NCBI GenBank assembly: GCA_965153355.1
Contig: OZ231128.1
Location: 28,024,001-28,088,000, forward strand
Length of the DNA: 64,000 bases
Direction of reading: 5' to 3'
Source of the DNA: Flaccisagitta enflata
Lineage: Eukaryota > Chaetognatha > Sagittoidea > Aphragmophora
Shown here piece by piece: positions 35,991 to 47,762 of this stretch (positions are counted from its first letter, which is position 1; every line of letters begins with the position of its first letter). The notes under the pieces are model-generated. The model ran no database searches and was not told the DNA's origin. It saw nothing but the letters and a program-made list of their open reading frames with translations. The position numbers and the translations under genes are program-made.

Positions 35991-37084
35991 AATAATAACT
36001 AACTTTGGGACAGCGAATTGTGGCAACCAATATTGAGCGCACAGAGTGCGCTGCCACAATCGCCAGTGACAACGCCAGATAGATACGCCAGATGACAACG
36101 CTTCGTATGACAACGCCGCCAGAGCAATAATGCCGCGTATGACAACGCTGGCTGACTCAGTCATAGATTTTAGAGGGTTGTTAAAAAACCTTTTTAGACA
36201 GTATATTTGAATTCTTGATGTTATTTCTTTTCATTTGATAGGTCTAATCATGTTGTTTTAAAAAGAAATTAGATTTTCATTTTTAAACCACTGTTACAAA
36301 AATTGCATATGGTGTGACCTATCAAATGAAAGGGAATTTTATCTGGGTTAATAATATGCTGTTAAAAAAAGAATAAGACAAAATGAAAAATTCTTTGTGC
36401 AAAATGAAGCTTAAAATTATAAATTTTTTACTTTTTTTTCAAAATGCGCTCTAGGGATGATTTTCCACTGGATAGCTCTTGATTTGTAAGCCTATGACCT
36501 ACACAAAAATGCAGAAGACCCGGAGTGATATCATTCTTGTTACAAATCTTCTGTCAGAAAGCAGTGGAGAATTAATAGGCCTACTAGAAGATCCACTTCA
36601 CTGCCCTTTTTCAATTTTTTATGTATTTTTGCTTATTCTAAATACTTTGGAAAAAAGGGCCAAGTTTGTTTTTCTTTTTTTTTTCATTTTTGGTCGTTGT
36701 TAGCAACGTGACTTACGAAAATTTAACAATATCATTACTCCACACTAACGACAAGAGCGATTGCAAAACGCATATAATGGCTTAATTTTGGCCTTATCTA
36801 GATAATCGTTATGGATCGCAAGAAAGTGTGTGTGTGCGTGTGTGTGCGTGTGCGTGTTTCCGTGCATATGTGTCAGAAGTGATGTAGAAAGAAAATAAGA
36901 CAAAAATAGATGTCTCGAAGTAGGACCGCATACCGCGCAGACATACATATTGTGCAGAAGCGGGAAGCGCCGCTTCTCGGAAGCAGGGTGTCAGAGTTGG
37001 AAGATCATGCAATATGGTATTAGGAAAACAGAAAAACCAGGCCTGGGTATACTGATTCCGGCGGGGGAAATCAAAGTGGTCTGG

Positions 37085-37315
37085 AAATGGGGGAATGGGA
37101 AAAAGGATGGGGAAGAAAAAAAAAGAAAATTTTGAGAAAATATAACTTTGGCAGTACTCAAATTATAAAACTTAGTTAATAAAACATTAATTAACACTAT
37201 TTAAACCTTAAATACACTGTTTTATTGCTTTATTGGAAGAAATCATAGATTTGTAATGTTGACACGATGCATCAAGGGGGAAAAATCAAGGCAGGGGGAA
37301 TCAAAGCCATTCAAT
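37085..37315. repeat. Dispersed repeat F, copy 1
   Basis: Shares 'actttg(g)cagtac', 'aacactatttaaacctta' and 'tgttttattgcttta' in the same order with copies at 39460-39655 and 63430-63715. Each ends in a G-rich 'gggg..aaatcaaag' motif. No ORF. 36000-37084 otherwise shows nothing named, apart from short 'atgacaacgc' repeats at 36060-36150. Confidence 0.55.
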
Positions 37316-37615
37316 TATACAATTCCTGAAAATTAAATTCCGTTCAGAAGAGAGCATGAACAGATGTCACAAATCATTTTCACTGATAACTTTGGCCACA
37401 TCGAGTTATTTCTTGATGTGGCTCTTATATTATATCTTTGAAAATTTTCGTAGAAGTAGTCGTCGTTGTTTGTTCGTGAGCCAATTCCTGAAACTTGAGA
37501 ACCAGTACTCAGATGTTGATGAAACTTGGTCAGTGTCATTTTTAGGGCATCACTAACCTGTGTAACAACTTTCAAAAACATCCATAAATATTTAATACCC
37601 TTTGCCTATTATTTG

Positions 37616-37925
37616 TAGTAATATTAATTCCTGGACTTGTGCACTTATATATGAAGGGTAGAAGACCACTAATGTTGTTCAAACTTGCTGTGAAGGGTCA
37701 TTGCATCAATTAAAGCTCCCTTGCAAGATTTCAGATAATTCTGAGTATTGGTTTAGAAGACATAGGGGTATTTTGCCAGTAATATTGATTCCTGGACTTG
37801 TGCAATTTACATTGGGGAAGGGTAGTAAAGGTTCACCAATGTTGTTCAAACTTGTTGTGAAGGTTCATTGCATCAATTAAAGCTCACCTGCAAGATTTCA
37901 GTAAATTCTGAGTATTGGTTAAAAA
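37616..37925. repeat. ~163-bp tandem duplication followed by a poly-T tract
   Basis: 'attcctggacttgtgca', 'aatgttgttcaaactt' and 'ttcattgcatcaattaaagc' occur twice, at 37625-37755 and 37788-37920. A 190-bp run of T with short A and G interruptions follows to about 38115. Confidence 0.8.
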
Positions 37926-38189
37926 TTTTTTTTTTCTGAAATTTTTTTTTGTAAAAATTTTGATTTTTTTGAAAGAATTTTTTTTTTGAAATTTTTTTTT
38001 TAAAAAAATTTTTCTTAAATTTTTTTTTGAAAAAATTTTTTTTCTGAATTTCTTTTTTATTTTTTTTTTTTTTTTCTAATGTTTTTTTTTTTGAAAGTTT
38101 TTTTAAATTTTTGTAGTTATCATTTTTTATTGTTGTACTTCCAGGTATGCCATCATGGACCTCCAGGTATGCCATCATGGACTTCTAGG

Positions 38190-38600
38190 TATGCCGTCAT
38201 GGACTTCCAGGTTAGCTGGGTCTGACCGAGCAGCCGGGTCTGACTGAGCAGCCGGGTCAAATCGAATAGCCGGGTCCGATCGAGTAGCCGGGTCCGATCG
38301 AGTGGCCTGGTTCGATCGAGCAGCCGGTTCCGATCGAGTAGCCGGCTCCGATCGAGTATCCAGTTCCGACGGCAGCTGGCTCCGATCGAGTAGTCGGGTC
38401 TGATTGAGTAGCCGGGTCGGATCGAGTAGCCGGCTCGGATCGAGTAGCCTGGTCTGACCGAGTAGTCGGGTCTGACCGAGTAGCCGGGTCTGACTGAGTA
38501 GCCGGTCTGACTTGTAGTGCCGGCTCCGACTAGTAGCCGGGTTCGATCGAGTAGCCGGGTTCTGACGAGTGTGGCCGGTCTGACGCAGCCGGCTGATCAG
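38190..38600. repeat. 18-bp minisatellite
   Basis: About 20 copies of 'gagtagccgggtctgacc' with variants (ctc/cga for tct). It lies directly before a degraded minus-strand HINE at 38655-38847. Confidence 0.88.
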
Positions 38601-38654
38601 TTTGGTTTATTTTACTTTAGTAACCACTTATGTATTTTAGTTTTTCAGCTTTTT

Positions 38655-38847
38655 TAGGTCGTTGTACGCTGCGACTCTACAACCCGCTGCCAAACTGGTC
38701 GGGGTTGCTGTTGGTCCGTCAGACTTACTTTTTTTTTTATGATTTTTTCTTTGACCTCACTGCTCTTGCCCAAATGGTCTGGTGACCTCAAAAAATGGCC
38801 CCTGCCCACCCGCACGCGACTTTGGTAGCCGTGTATCCGGCCTTGTT
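38655..38847 (-). mobile_element. HINE-like element, subfamily A, degraded palindrome
   Basis: Retains 'cgactctacaacccgctg', the pattern 'cctgcccacccgcacgcgac' and 'ccgtgtatccggccttgttt' at the far end; the tetranucleotide core is short. 38848-39375 has a (CT)n at 39141-39182 and no gene. Confidence 0.55.
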
Positions 38848-39139
38848 TCCATAAATTTACCATTATCAAGATTGATTTTATAAAAAAGCAATTGATTTTT
38901 CCATGAAATCGTCATTTTAGACTGTTTTGTGCTTGTCGGAATCTTGCAAGAAGAATTTTTGCTTCTCGGAAGCTCGGAAGCTTGGAAGAATATAAGTATC
39001 TGATACCGCTTAGTCTTGTCATTAACAGATTGCAAAATGTGTGTGTGTGTGATTGTGTGATTGTGTGTTCTTTCGTTCGAGTGGATGGAGAAGCAGAATG
39101 ACGTAAGTCTAGGTCCGCGTAAAAACGAAATCTGAGTTA

Positions 39140-39175
<36 letters not shown>

Positions 39176-39459
39176 CTCTCTCAAGACGACGACGACGACT
39201 ATGACAACGACGGAAGCAAGGAAATTACAACGGTTGTGCAAGGTTTTGTAGCAGGAAGTCAAACCGATGCAAGAATAGGAATGTATCAACCTCATTTAAG
39301 ACTAACAACACTACAGTCCTGAGCATTACCCTGCAGGAGCATTAAACTGCCCGTAAACGCTGAAGAAGATAAGTGTCATCGACGGACCGACCGACTGACG
39401 CGACGGACATAGCGGGTTATAAAGTCGCGTGAAAGTAAACACGCATGCAAGTCAACAAA

Positions 39460-39655
39460 GAAGAAATGTAAATAAATGTAAATAGAAATCATAACTTTTG
39501 ACAGTACCAAATCATAAAACACAATTAGTAAAACACAGTTTAACACTATTTAAACCTTAACTGCATTGTTATATTGCTATATGGGGAAGAAAATCATAGA
39601 TATAAAAACGCGACGCGGGGAAGAAAATCAAAGGTGGGGAGGGGGTAATCAAAAG
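39460..39655. repeat. Dispersed repeat F, copy 2
   Basis: Same order of motifs as 37085-37315, including 'cgcgacgcgg' near the end, which is shared with the copy at 63430-63715. A HINE 3' end (GACC core, 'gcgggttataaagtcgcgtg') precedes it at 39376-39432. Confidence 0.55.
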
Positions 39656-39689
39656 CAACTCAATAATATACACCCCTGCAAATTTCGAG

Positions 39690-40140
39690 TCTGAGGTCCC
39701 AAATTTCGAGTTCATGATCTCGAATTACAAGTCCGTGGTCAGAAATTTCGAGTCTGTAATCATGAATTTTTAGTTTGTAGTCACTAACTTGGAGTCTGTG
39801 TTCACAAATTTGGTCTCTATGTTCGCAATTTTCTTGTTCCCGGTTACAACTTTCAAGTCCGTGGTCACAATTCTTGAGTCTGTGGTCACTAATTTTGAGT
39901 CTGTGGCCACGAACGTTGTGTCTAGGGTCACAATTATAGAGTCGGTGGTCAAAATTTACAAGTCTGTGGTAACAACTTGAGTCTGCAGTCATGTCTCTCA
40001 AGTCTGTGGTCATGGTTTTTGAGTCTGTGGTCGCGAATATTGAATCTGTGGTCGCAACTATTGAATTTGTGGTCGCAGTTATCAATTTTTTCATCGCAAT
40101 GATCAAGTCTTTGGTCATTTTTTTCAAGTTTGTAGTTGTC
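39690..40140. repeat. ~24-27-bp minisatellite
   Basis: About 18 diverged units of 'gtctgtggtcacaatttt(c/g)a' with the word GAGTCTGTGGTC. The long frames on both strands (Val/Ser-rich plus, Asp/His/Arg-rich minus) follow from a period close to a multiple of three and are not gene-like otherwise. Confidence 0.8.
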
Positions 40141-40253
40141 TTTGCCAAAGCTTTTCGAGGAAATAATTTTCATCATCATTTTCGTATTCTTCTTGAAAAG
40201 ACGATTCGAATGATATGCTGAAACATATAATTTCCTAGTTATTATCTAAAACC

Positions 40254-40350
40254 AGGCCGGATACACGGCAATCCAGTCGCGGACGGTTGGGCAGGAGCAG
40301 TAATGCAAAAATCACTCGAAATTAAATGTGACCGACCGACGGGACTGACT
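40254..40350 (+). mobile_element. HINE-like element, subfamily A, 5' part
   Basis: 'ccaggccggatacacggcaa', 'agtcgcggacggttgggcag' and a short GACC run; the terminal palindrome is missing. Confidence 0.5.
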
Positions 40351-40513
40351 CATCGACTTCCTGATTTGACCCACTCGACAGATCATGTGGAGGGCTGCGT
40401 GTCCTGATTAAAAACAGGAAGAATTACTTTCTCACATTGCAGACACCAGAATAAAACCCAACTGCCGCCGCCTAAAACATAGACCACAACCTGGATGACT
40501 TTACAATTATTTC

Positions 40514-40661
40514 TTAGTCGCGAGCACACGATTCTACAACCCGCCCTGTCCGTCTGTTGGTCTGTTGGTCGCCGGCTCTGCCCTATCACACTTGGCTTTT
40601 TTTTTCACACCTGCCCACTCAAAAGACGCTTACTAAGGTAGCTGTGTATCCGGCCTTGTTT
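40514..40661 (-). mobile_element. HINE-like element, subfamily A, short
   Basis: 'tagtcgcgagcacacgattc' palindrome end, GTCT core and 'ctgtgtatccggccttgttt'. Only 148 bp. 40662-41036 is AT-rich and featureless. Confidence 0.55.
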
Positions 40662-41044
40662 TAACATACGCGGAGCTCCTGCGTAAATCTGCGTCCACCG
40701 ATTTGGATGCGGTTTTTTGCTCCAGTTCTCATTTTTTACAGAGCACATCCCCAATTGTGAAGCTTGTAGAAGCCGCCATTTACGGAGCGGAGATTAAAAG
40801 ACAAAGTTAGAAAATATTTGCTTGTTTATTTTAGTCATTTCTGAGCGATTGAGCTCAATTTTTTCACATCCTATGAGTGAGTTATGGCTGCCAATAGGTT
40901 TTAACCAATAGGTTTTAACCAAACATGCAACCAGTATGGCAAGTAATAAAACAATATATTACTACGGTTGCATGCTATAATTCTCAAAAATGAACCTAAG
41001 TTGAAACGGTGGATGATCTCGGCATTTTATAACCCTACCATTAG

Positions 41045-41163
41045 CAGCGATGTATGGTAAGGGACTTCAGGGACATCACGTGATGTCCCTGCTGTCGGGC
41101 TTGAAAGTTTGTCGGGCTTGAAAATTTGTTGTGAAAAGAAAACTTTGAAGAAAGGGAAAAAAA

Positions 41164-41238
<75 letters not shown>

Positions 41239-41539
41239 CTTGGTTGACAGATGCACAGGTCACCAGACAGACAGACAGATGAAAACATACCAGCTAAAAT
41301 TCATTGAATCAAACTTCTTTGAGGTAGTTAATAAAACGAGTTTAAAAACAAAATTCAGGCAAGGGGCCATAGAGATGCAGTAAATTAGTATTAATTGCCT
41401 CACCTACATATATGTTTTTGTCCAGTATTGGCTTTGAAAAAGACATAATCAAACTAATCAATAAACGGTTGTCGTGCTTAGATTTGCTGTCGTGCTTGGA
41501 ATTACTTTAAAGTCCCTAGGCTCCAAGTTGCCATCGCTG
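41045..41539. mobile_element. hAT MITE, 495 bp
   Basis: Terminal inverted repeats begin CAGCGATG and end CATCGCTG, with the next conserved block GGGACTT in both. Flanks ACCATTAG (41037-41044) and ACTATTAG (41540-41547) are an 8-bp target duplication with one mismatch, the size used by hAT elements. A (GA)n run at 41167-41236 lies inside; the Ser-Leu frames over it are artefacts. It ends 254 bp before a hAT transposase ATG. Confidence 0.75.
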
Positions 41540-41793
41540 ACTATTAGGTTTGCTTGTTGGTCTGTTTAGACTGTTCTTATGCTTTCCTCAATTCCTTCTG
41601 TTTCGATTTTGCATTCAAAATAGCACAGGACTTTTGGGGTACACAGGAAATTCCGATCCTGCTAGCTTGATACACCTTGTGAGACTCTATGATCCCTACA
41701 ATCTAGCTTCATACTTTGCACCAAGTTTGTCATTTTTCTGCATTCAGCTTGTTTTTCTCCTGTTACATTTAGATTCAGTTAGCTCAAAGAAAC

Positions 41794-44159
41794 ATGGCTG
41801 GTGGTAGTAGGTACTCATCAGGTAGAAAACCTGACCCAATCAGAAACAGTTTTGAAACAATAAGAACTCCAGCAAATTTAGCAAAGCCTCTCCAACAGCA
41901 GCAATTGAGGTGCAAAGTCTGCATGGAGCAAGTCAGTGGAAGACCCGACAGAATGAAGGAGCACAAAAACAAGTGCATCAAGCCACCATCTCAAGTGTGT
42001 TTTGTCATTAGTAAAAAATTCAATTGTGAGAATCTTATCAAGATCAATGGTATAACTATGTATAACAAGGATCTGATACTTTCTCATTTTCTACTCAGGA
42101 TTCCGATTCTCCACCATCTACCTCAAGTCCAAATCCACCAACGTCAAGTCCAACTCCATCTACCTCAAGCCCAAATCCATCTGTGTCAAGTCCAACTCCA
42201 TCAACCCCAAGTCCATCTCCTTCAGCATCTTCCAGCTCTCAAGATCTTGAAGAACCAAAGTCAAAGAGACCAGCTACCCTCAAAAATTCTGTCTTCAACA
42301 CAGCATCTGCTGAGAAGACAGCTCTGCAAGAGCAGTGGGCGCGGGTTTTTTACAAGAATTGCATCCCGTTCGCCGTTGCAGAGGATCCCGAATTCAAGAA
42401 AGCGATGGAGATGACTAGGCCAGGGGTCGGCGAAAAACTTCTGTCAGAAAGAAGCCTGGCTGGGTCCTCCTTGGAGAAAGAACATGCCAAGATCGATGAA
42501 CAGATGAGGGCCCGCCTTCAGGTTGGAGTTATTCTGTAAGGAAATCTTTTGCTTATTTTTCAAATTTCAAACTTATAATGTTCTTGTCCCTGACTCATTC
42601 TATGTATCAGGGCATGGACGTCGTACTTTCTCAAGATGGCTGGAGTAACGTACACCAGGAGCCAATCATTGCTTCCTGCCTTCACCTTCCTGGACATACT
42701 TTTTTCCATGAAGCAGTGGATGTTGGTGCAGCTACAAAGGACGCCAATTACTGCGCCGAACTTGCAAAAGCTGCGATTTTAAGTGCTGAGGAGAAGTATG
42801 GTTGCCGGGTTGTTGGATTTGTTTCAGACAACAAAAACAAGATGGTTCTTGTTCGTGAGCTTCTGGTTGAGTGGCGGGGGAAGTCATTCATCACTTATGG
42901 ATGTTCAGCTCACTACATGAATCTCGTCCAGAATGAGGCATCTCCCCCTGGCATCAAGGCTCATTTGGTGGAAGTACCAAAGTTCTTTCGGAATCATCAC
43001 AAGCAATCTGCTCAGTTGAAGGCTAAAGGAGGGAAACGACCTCAACTACCGGGTGATACAAGGTATACAATCATCTCTTGATTCTGACTGACTTGCTCCA
43101 GGCAGACTTTGTAGCTCAATTGCTGCAGTCGGAGAGACTTTGCTAAATTTTCTGATTTTATCGGCTCAAAACTGTTTCTGATTAGGTCAGGTTTTTTACC
43201 TGATGAGTATCTACTACCACCATCCATGATCCAAATTGCTTAACTTTGTAAGAAAAGAGGATTATCCAGATCTGTCTTCACTCCCACAGGTGGACGAGTT
43301 GGATCGCATTTCTGGAGTCATTTCGATTCAATTACCCATTCTACATCGAGATTTGCGATGAAGACCCATGTTCGATTCCCAACAACATCAAACGCATCCT
43401 TGACGACCGCCAAATCAAAGTAGGCGCTGCTCACTTGCTTTCTCAACTGGAAATTGTCTCCCAAAGCCTCAACATTATGCAGTCCGATTCATCCAGTCTT
43501 GGGGATGCCATGGACTCTTGGATCATGTTGTCAACAAGTCCTATCCTTTGCGACCAACTGAAAGATGCGGTGAAACGTCGAATGGGGCAAGCCATTACTC
43601 CTCATCACATTCTTGCCAAGATGCTGTCCAACAAGCCTGGCCGCAGTCTTTCAGGCAGCTCAAAAGAAGAAGCTATGAGCTACCTCCAAGACATTGACAT
43701 GTCATTCCCAGGAATTCTTGCTGCTTTCCAAATTCAAGACACAACAGTCTTCCCAGCTTCGGCCTTCATTGGTAGCATCCGCAACATCCTGGAACCTGTC
43801 AAATACTGGCAGTATGTGATGGGAAATACAGAGTTGGAGCCAGTCATCAATTTCTGTCGTCTTGCAATCCGAGTTCTTTCTTGCCACCCTCCTCTGCAGG
43901 TGTCAGAAAAACAAATTAGAGTTCTTGCAGTTCCAATGATATAACTTTGTACATCAAGGGATAATTCACCCTTTCTGCTCTAACAGGTCTCGAACGTACA
44001 TTCTCGTCCTTCGGGCTTGTCCACACCAAACTCCGAAATCATTTGGGAAACGAGCGAGTCATGAAGCTGGTATGGACCTACTGCCACTTGCGTGATCGCA
44101 ACAAGGAGGATTTTGACAACTTTGATGCCGTGGAAATCCATCATGAAACTGCCGAGTAG
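41794..44159 (+). CDS. hAT-superfamily transposase gene (BED finger, DUF659, C-terminal dimerisation), five exons
   Basis: Exons 41794-41994, 42099-42521, 42611-43062, 43290-43899 and 43987-44159. Exon 1 has a BED-like finger 'CKVCMEQV..RMKEHKNKC'. Exon 2 begins with a Ser/Pro/Thr repeat linker. Exon 3 is DUF659-like: 'LSQDGWSNV' (first acidic residue), 'SDNKNKM' (second) and 'CSAHYMNLV', the C..H signature of hAT enzymes. Exon 4 opens 'RWTSW'. Exon 5 carries 'LERTFSSFGLVHTKLR', the hATC dimerisation motif. The first three junctions agree in phase; the exon 4 to 5 junction is one base out (donors at 43900 or 43902, acceptor needs phase 1), so the copy is mutated or spliced in a way I cannot see. 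Apart from this it is well preserved and probably young. Confidence 0.75.
43090..43231 (-). pseudogene. Inverted partial copy of transposase exon 1 inside its third intron
   Basis: On the minus strand this intron segment reads 'GGSRYSSGKKPDLIRNSFE' and 'LAKSLRLQQLSYKVC', matching exon 1 ('GGSRYSSGRKPDPIRNSFE') with a small deletion and substitutions. It also covers a few bases upstream of the ATG. In a primary transcript it could pair with exon 1 about 1.3 kb upstream. Confidence 0.8.
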
Positions 44160-44439
44160 AAAGGTGAGGTTCTCTTTCCTGATTTTGCAAAATTCCCATG
44201 AAGCAATGTAATATATGCATCAGTTTGCCTATTTCATTATTTGAGTATACTTATTTTATTATTACTTTATTAAACATGATTATATCACAGTATTAAATGT
44301 TTTTACAGTAGCACAAAATCATATTTTGAAAAAAACCGGAGTTTGAAAAAAACCCTGATAAAAACCGTTTTTTTTTAAAAACCGGGTTATTTTGTTTTTT
44401 TTTCAAAATTCTGGTTTTTTTACATTCCCTGGCACGTAG

Positions 44440-44960
44440 TCACACATAGTCACGTGCATAGTCGCAAGTAGTCAAGCATAGTAGTCACACAAAGTCACGC
44501 GTGTAGTCACACAAAGTCATATGCATAGTCACACGCAGTCACGTGCATAGTCACACATAGTCACATGCGTAGTCACACTTAGTCACGGAAATAGTCACAC
44601 GTAGTCACATGTGTAGTCACATGTAATCACACACGTAGTCACACATAGTCACGCCCGAAGTCACACGTAGTCACGCGCCTAGCCACACATAGTCACGCGC
44701 CTAGCCACACATATTCACGCGCATAGTCACACGTGGTGACGCGCGTAGTCACACATAGTCACGCGCCTAGCACCTGTAGTCACCAGTGTAGTCATACAAA
44801 GTCACGTGCATGAAGTCATGCATGCAGTCACGCGCATGAAGTCATGCATGCAGTCACGCGTGTAGTCACATGTAGTCACGTAGTCACGCGCATAGTCACA
44901 CGTAGTCACGCGTGTAGTCACGTAGTCACGCGCGTAGTCACACGTAGTCACGCACCCTGA
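44440..44960. repeat. ~10/20-bp minisatellite (TAGTCACACG type)
   Basis: About 45 copies of a decamer near 'tagtcacgcg' alternating with 'tagtcacaca' or 'tagtcacatg'. Many copies contain CACGTG- or GCGCG-like cores. No other feature before 45160 beyond a short (GA)n at 45054. Confidence 0.88.
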
Positions 44961-45462
44961 CACAAACTCGTGTCTGCTTTGCACTTTTGCAGATAATGGA
45001 GAAGGAATAAAGATGAGATGAGTGGAAAAATCGATATCGCATTAAACGATTCTCAGAGAGAGAGAGAGAGAGAGAGAGAATCAATAAGATAATGAATGAC
45101 AGAATGATTGACTATCACAGGAAGCTATGAATGGAGAGCTTTCTTTGCAGTCAAAATACATCATAAATGAAGAGAATCTTGAAATCAAAATCCACGATCA
45201 TTTCATTAACAACGGCGGATACACAGCTACCCCAGTCGCGTGCGGGTGGTACTGATGGTACTAGGAATGAACAGAATATACCAAGAAGTCTTCCTGTTGG
45301 GCGCGCTGGAATTGGGAGGGGCATACATCAATCTGTGCTTCTCTGTGAAAAGTTTCAAAATCGCTTCCGAACTTCATACTTTGCGTCAACGTGGTCCCGG
45401 TTGTTCAGAGTAGGGGGGTTGAGACAGACCAGGCACAGATTCGTGCATAAGATGTTTTTTTT

Positions 45463-45663
45463 TAGTCGCGTGCACGCGACTCTACAACCCGCGATGTCGG
45501 TCGGTCTGTCCGTCCGTCCGTCCGTCGGTAACACTTTTATTTTTGCGTTATTGGCGTTTTTTTTGCATAACCGCTCCTGCCAAAATGCTTGGTTCGTCTT
45601 TTGTATCACTGCCCCTGCCCACCCGCGCGTGACTTCGGTAACCGTGTATCCGGCCTGGTTTTT
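45463..45663 (-). mobile_element. HINE-like element, subfamily A, well preserved
   Basis: 'tagtcgcgtgcacgcgactc' end, GTCC/GTCG core, 'ccctgcccacccgcgcgtga' and 'ccgtgtatccggcctgg'. A truncated 5' end of the same family lies on the plus strand at 45207-45255. Confidence 0.7.
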
Positions 45664-45749
45664 TAAATGATGAATGTAAGAATCAATATGCATGGCTTAG
45701 TTTGTATCTAGTTTCTGTGGTTCCATCAAAGGATTCACTCAAAATCATT

Positions 45750-45921
45750 TAGTCGCGTGCTACGCGACTCTAGACCCCGCTTTGTCAGTCGGTCGGTTGG
45801 TTGGTTTGTTGGTTACACTACTTGTGTTTTTTATTCTTTTGCCGCACCGCTCCGGTGGCCTAAAATATGCCTTCTGCCCAGCCGCGCGCGACTGGGGTAG
45901 CCGTGTATCCAGCCTTGCTTT
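45750..45921 (-). mobile_element. HINE-like element, subfamily A
   Basis: 'agtcgcgtgctacgcgactc', a GTCG/GGTT core and 'gtagccgtgtatccagcctt'. A truncated subfamily B 5' end follows on the plus strand at 45994-46140 ('caaggccaacacctatgag', then TTAAACCAGAC-like units as in the satellite HINE at 52981). Confidence 0.68.
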
Positions 45922-46427
45922 TATGACTTTTTTCTTAGGAAAAGAAGAAAATATGGTCTAGTCACTGAAGTGCGACTCATCCTATTATATGAACAAGGCC
46001 AACACCTATGAGTCCTGTGCAGTACATAAATAACTGAATTGACCTAACTCCTTATTGTTTCTTTCAAAGACTTAAACCTGACTTACACCAGACATAAACC
46101 AGACTTAAGCCAAACTTAAACCAGTCTCTGGTCTCTTACTCCTTTCCACTACATATTGAAACGGTATCAAAATGTGTAGTTATACTTAACATATTAAACT
46201 AAAATGCTTGATCAAAATATTAAATGAACAGGAGCCTTAGGAGCTCCAACTGGTGTTTTATCACGCTTCAAAACTTACCAAAGAGCTCAATAGTAAAGCT
46301 ATTCTCGAAAAAACTCCAATGAAGGTGAAGGTATAGAGTTCAAAAAGAAAAAAAAAGAAGACCCAATTATTTCTTAAAACGGTAAATAACCGCCGGTAGG
46401 TAATTATCCCTGAATGCCTTAATGCTA

Positions 46428-47026
46428 CAGTACGATGGGAGCAAAAACGACCTAGACTGGAGGATAGATTTTAAGTATCTTAATTTCATTTGATTCATAA
46501 AAAAATTAAGATCTATACTAATTAAACATTGCTCTATTGCTTGAATATGTTAGCTTTTCTCATTCTTCAACTTGTGACTTGACTCCATCAGGACTTCATT
46601 TTTCAATGTTCTAACCTAGCTCATTAGATCGGGCAGAAAATTTTACATAATTCAGAAAAAAAATCAGCCCAATTGGACCATTTTTATAGGTTTTATGACT
46701 GTTTTAAACTTTGCCGAAATACTAATTTGCATAATTATTCTGTTTGAAAAATAGCTGTAAAATCTGTAAAAATAGTCTAATTGGGCTGATTTTTTTTTCT
46801 TAATCATATAAAATTTTCTGCCTGATCTGATGAGCTAGGTTAGAACATTGAAAAATGAAGTCCTGATGGAGTCAAGTCACAAGTTGAAGAATTAGAAAAG
46901 CTAACATATTCAAGCAATAGAGCACTGTTTAATTAGTATAAATCTCAATTTTTATATAAATCAAATGAAATTAAGATACCTAAAATCTATCCTCCAGTCT
47001 AGGTCGTCTTTGCTCCCATCGTACTG
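46428..47026. mobile_element. Mariner-like palindromic MITE, 599 bp
   Basis: TA flanks on both sides (46426-46427, 47027-47028). The ends are CAGTACGATGGGAGCAAA and its reverse complement; inverted similarity runs about 270 bp on each side to an AT-rich centre near 46730. CAGT ends with TA duplication fit the Tc1/mariner superfamily. No ORF. The near-perfect arms imply a young copy. Confidence 0.75.
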
Positions 47027-47354
47027 TAAGAAGAAGACAAAATCAATTAAGTCATGAATGTTTTCCCGTCAATTTTTTTTAAAGTAGTTCGTTCTTGACC
47101 TTGCAATGATGTAAATCTACAAGCATGGATGTACAGAAGCTTCGAAATATCGATATTTCACGCTCGACCTTGTATTTTGGTGAATCCCTTTTTTATCCTA
47201 ATTCCTAGGTTGAGATGTCCATTTGACCTCTATTTTCCAAATTCAGGACAGCTACTCCATAAGTTTTAAGTCATAGTCATAATCAATAGATTGAGATGCC
47301 CATTTGCAGTATTTTGTTCAAATTAAGGACAGATACTGTATTAGTTTTAAGTCA

Positions 47355-47486
47355 CAGCCACAAAAATTTTTGGTTCGCCAGTTTGTTGGTCTGTTGGTCC
47401 ATCAGTCGGCACTTCCATAAGAAAGTGGGGTTTTTGGCTCCTGCCTATCCATCCGTTACTGAGGTAGCTGTGTATCCAGCCTTGTT
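47355..47486 (-). mobile_element. HINE-like element, subfamily A, no palindrome
   Basis: Short GTCT core, 'ctcctgcctatccatccg' and 'gctgtgtatccagccttgtt'. A subfamily D-like palindrome end ('agttgcgtactcgtaac..gaggctttgtccg') follows at 47487-47525. Confidence 0.5.
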
Positions 47487-47762
47487 AGTTGCGTACTCGT
47501 AACCCAATGAGAGGCTTTGTCCGTTCATACATCAATGTGTCAGTCTATCTGTCCATCTATCCATCCATTGGTCATGCTGGAGTTAAAAAGTTTGAAAACA
47601 TGCATACGAGATGTTGCGGTAGTAAGTGTAAGTGTGTTTGGGTACGTTTTAGAAGGGTGTGCGAGGAGCTAGGGGTGGTTGTACGCCCCAACACGCTTTT
47701 CTGTTGTCTTTTCTGTTGCCTCAATACTCTTTTCTGCATTACTTAAGACAGAATGTGTGGAA

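Noticed and set aside
39660-40221. 162-codon minus-strand frame rich in Asp/His/Arg and a plus-strand Val/Ser frame
   Set aside because: Minisatellite translated; no start or splice context.
44440-44960. CRISPR-like or regulatory array
   Set aside because: Decamer tandem repeat with no unique spacers; eukaryotic minisatellite. No CRISPR array exists anywhere in the window.
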